This document shows positions 5,676 through 5,944 of a stretch of 5,944 nucleotides of DNA, in pieces. Both the position numbers and the translations under genes were made by a program. The notes under the pieces were generated by a model. That model was not told where the DNA came from. It was given only the letters and a program-made list of their open reading frames with translations, and did not search any database. Source of the DNA: Gammaproteobacteria bacterium (GTDB taxonomy: Bacteria; Pseudomonadota; Gammaproteobacteria; Eutrophobiales; Eutrophobiaceae); contig JAAXHV010000119.1 in the NCBI GenBank assembly GCA_012270695.1, positions 1-5,944 on the forward strand, written 5' to 3'. How positions within the stretch are numbered: position 1 is the stretch's first letter; every line of letters begins with the position of its first letter.

Positions 5676-5944
5676 ATGAGTGATGCCGTCATAGAGCTGA
5701 ACGACTCTGAGGTGACCGTTGTTCAATCCGGATCCATTGTGGCAAGCAGCCCCGGTATCGCCGTGCTCAAGCAGGATCGGATCGAACTGGGGCAGGCGGC
5801 GTTGCAATCCACGCATATCGACCCGAGGAATACGTTCAGCCGGTTCTGGAGCAATCTCAACCAGGACAACTTCAAGCATCGGACGAAACTGGCCAGACAT
5901 AATGCCGACCTGGCCTTCGCCCACCTGTTATCCCTGCACGAGGC
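5676..5944 (+). CDS. Probable divergent Hsp70/actin-fold ATPase-like protein, N-terminal part (3' partial)
   Basis: The frame opens at tandem ATGs (5673 or 5676, the second preferred for spacing) 11 bases after the channel gene and runs off the window after about 89 residues. The N-terminus has a beta-hairpin-like AVIELNDSEVTVVQSG, then SSPGIAVL and a polar-hydrophobic pattern IELGQAALQSTHIDP. This resembles the first two strands and following segment of Hsp70-like (YegD-type) actin-fold proteins. The canonical phosphate-1 motif (DxGTT/S) is replaced by ELNDSE, so it would be a divergent member. No signal peptide or membrane helix is seen, so it should be cytoplasmic. Co-transcription with the channel gene is very likely. 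With the nucleotide-binding core outside the window, the family call is tentative; a wholly unrelated conserved protein is the alternative. Confidence 0.6.
   Translation, partial: MSDAVIELNDSEVTVVQSGSIVASSPGIAVLKQDRIELGQAALQSTHIDPRNTFSRFWSNLNQDNFKHRTKLARHNADLAFAHLLSLHE

Overview
The window is a compact, single-strand (+) gene cluster from a Gram-negative bacterium. Signal peptides, PEGA/TPR envelope proteins and a MotA/TolQ/ExbB-type proton channel all point to a diderm. The codon choice and moderately GC-rich backbone fit a gammaproteobacterium, but no rRNA or tRNA is present to confirm taxonomy, so that is an impression only.

Layout: (1) positions 1-1242 hold the 3' part of a TPR-repeat gene with a C-terminal PEGA-like beta domain; its start lies upstream of the window. 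(2) 1280-3361 encode a membrane-anchored protein with five PEGA repeats followed by an FGE/SUMF1-fold domain that lacks the paired catalytic cysteines. (3) 3362-4640 is a visibly AT-richer stretch with a secreted M48 metalloprotease (3489-4310) and an 85-residue Cys/His-containing orphan (4387-4644). The orphan has its own good sigma-70-like promoter. (4) 4644-4859 encode a tiny, very acidic exported protein, overlapping the previous stop by one base. (5) 4867-5664 encode a four-TM MotA/TolQ/ExbB-like channel subunit. (6) 5676-5944 begin a protein that resembles the N-terminus of a divergent Hsp70/actin-fold ATPase, cut by the window end.

Taken together, the backbone genes (TPR, PEGA-FGE, acidic exported peptide, proton channel, Hsp70-like protein) look like parts of one envelope-spanning machine. 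In that reading, the ion channel supplies proton-motive force, the Hsp70-like protein acts in the cytoplasm, and the PEGA/TPR proteins give a periplasmic scaffold. No member carries a recognisable classical name (not Mot, Tol, Ton or Zorya as seen here), so the function is unassigned. The metalloprotease plus orphan may be cargo inserted into the cluster, judging from base composition and the separate promoter. Every part of the window longer than about 130 bases is covered by a gene.
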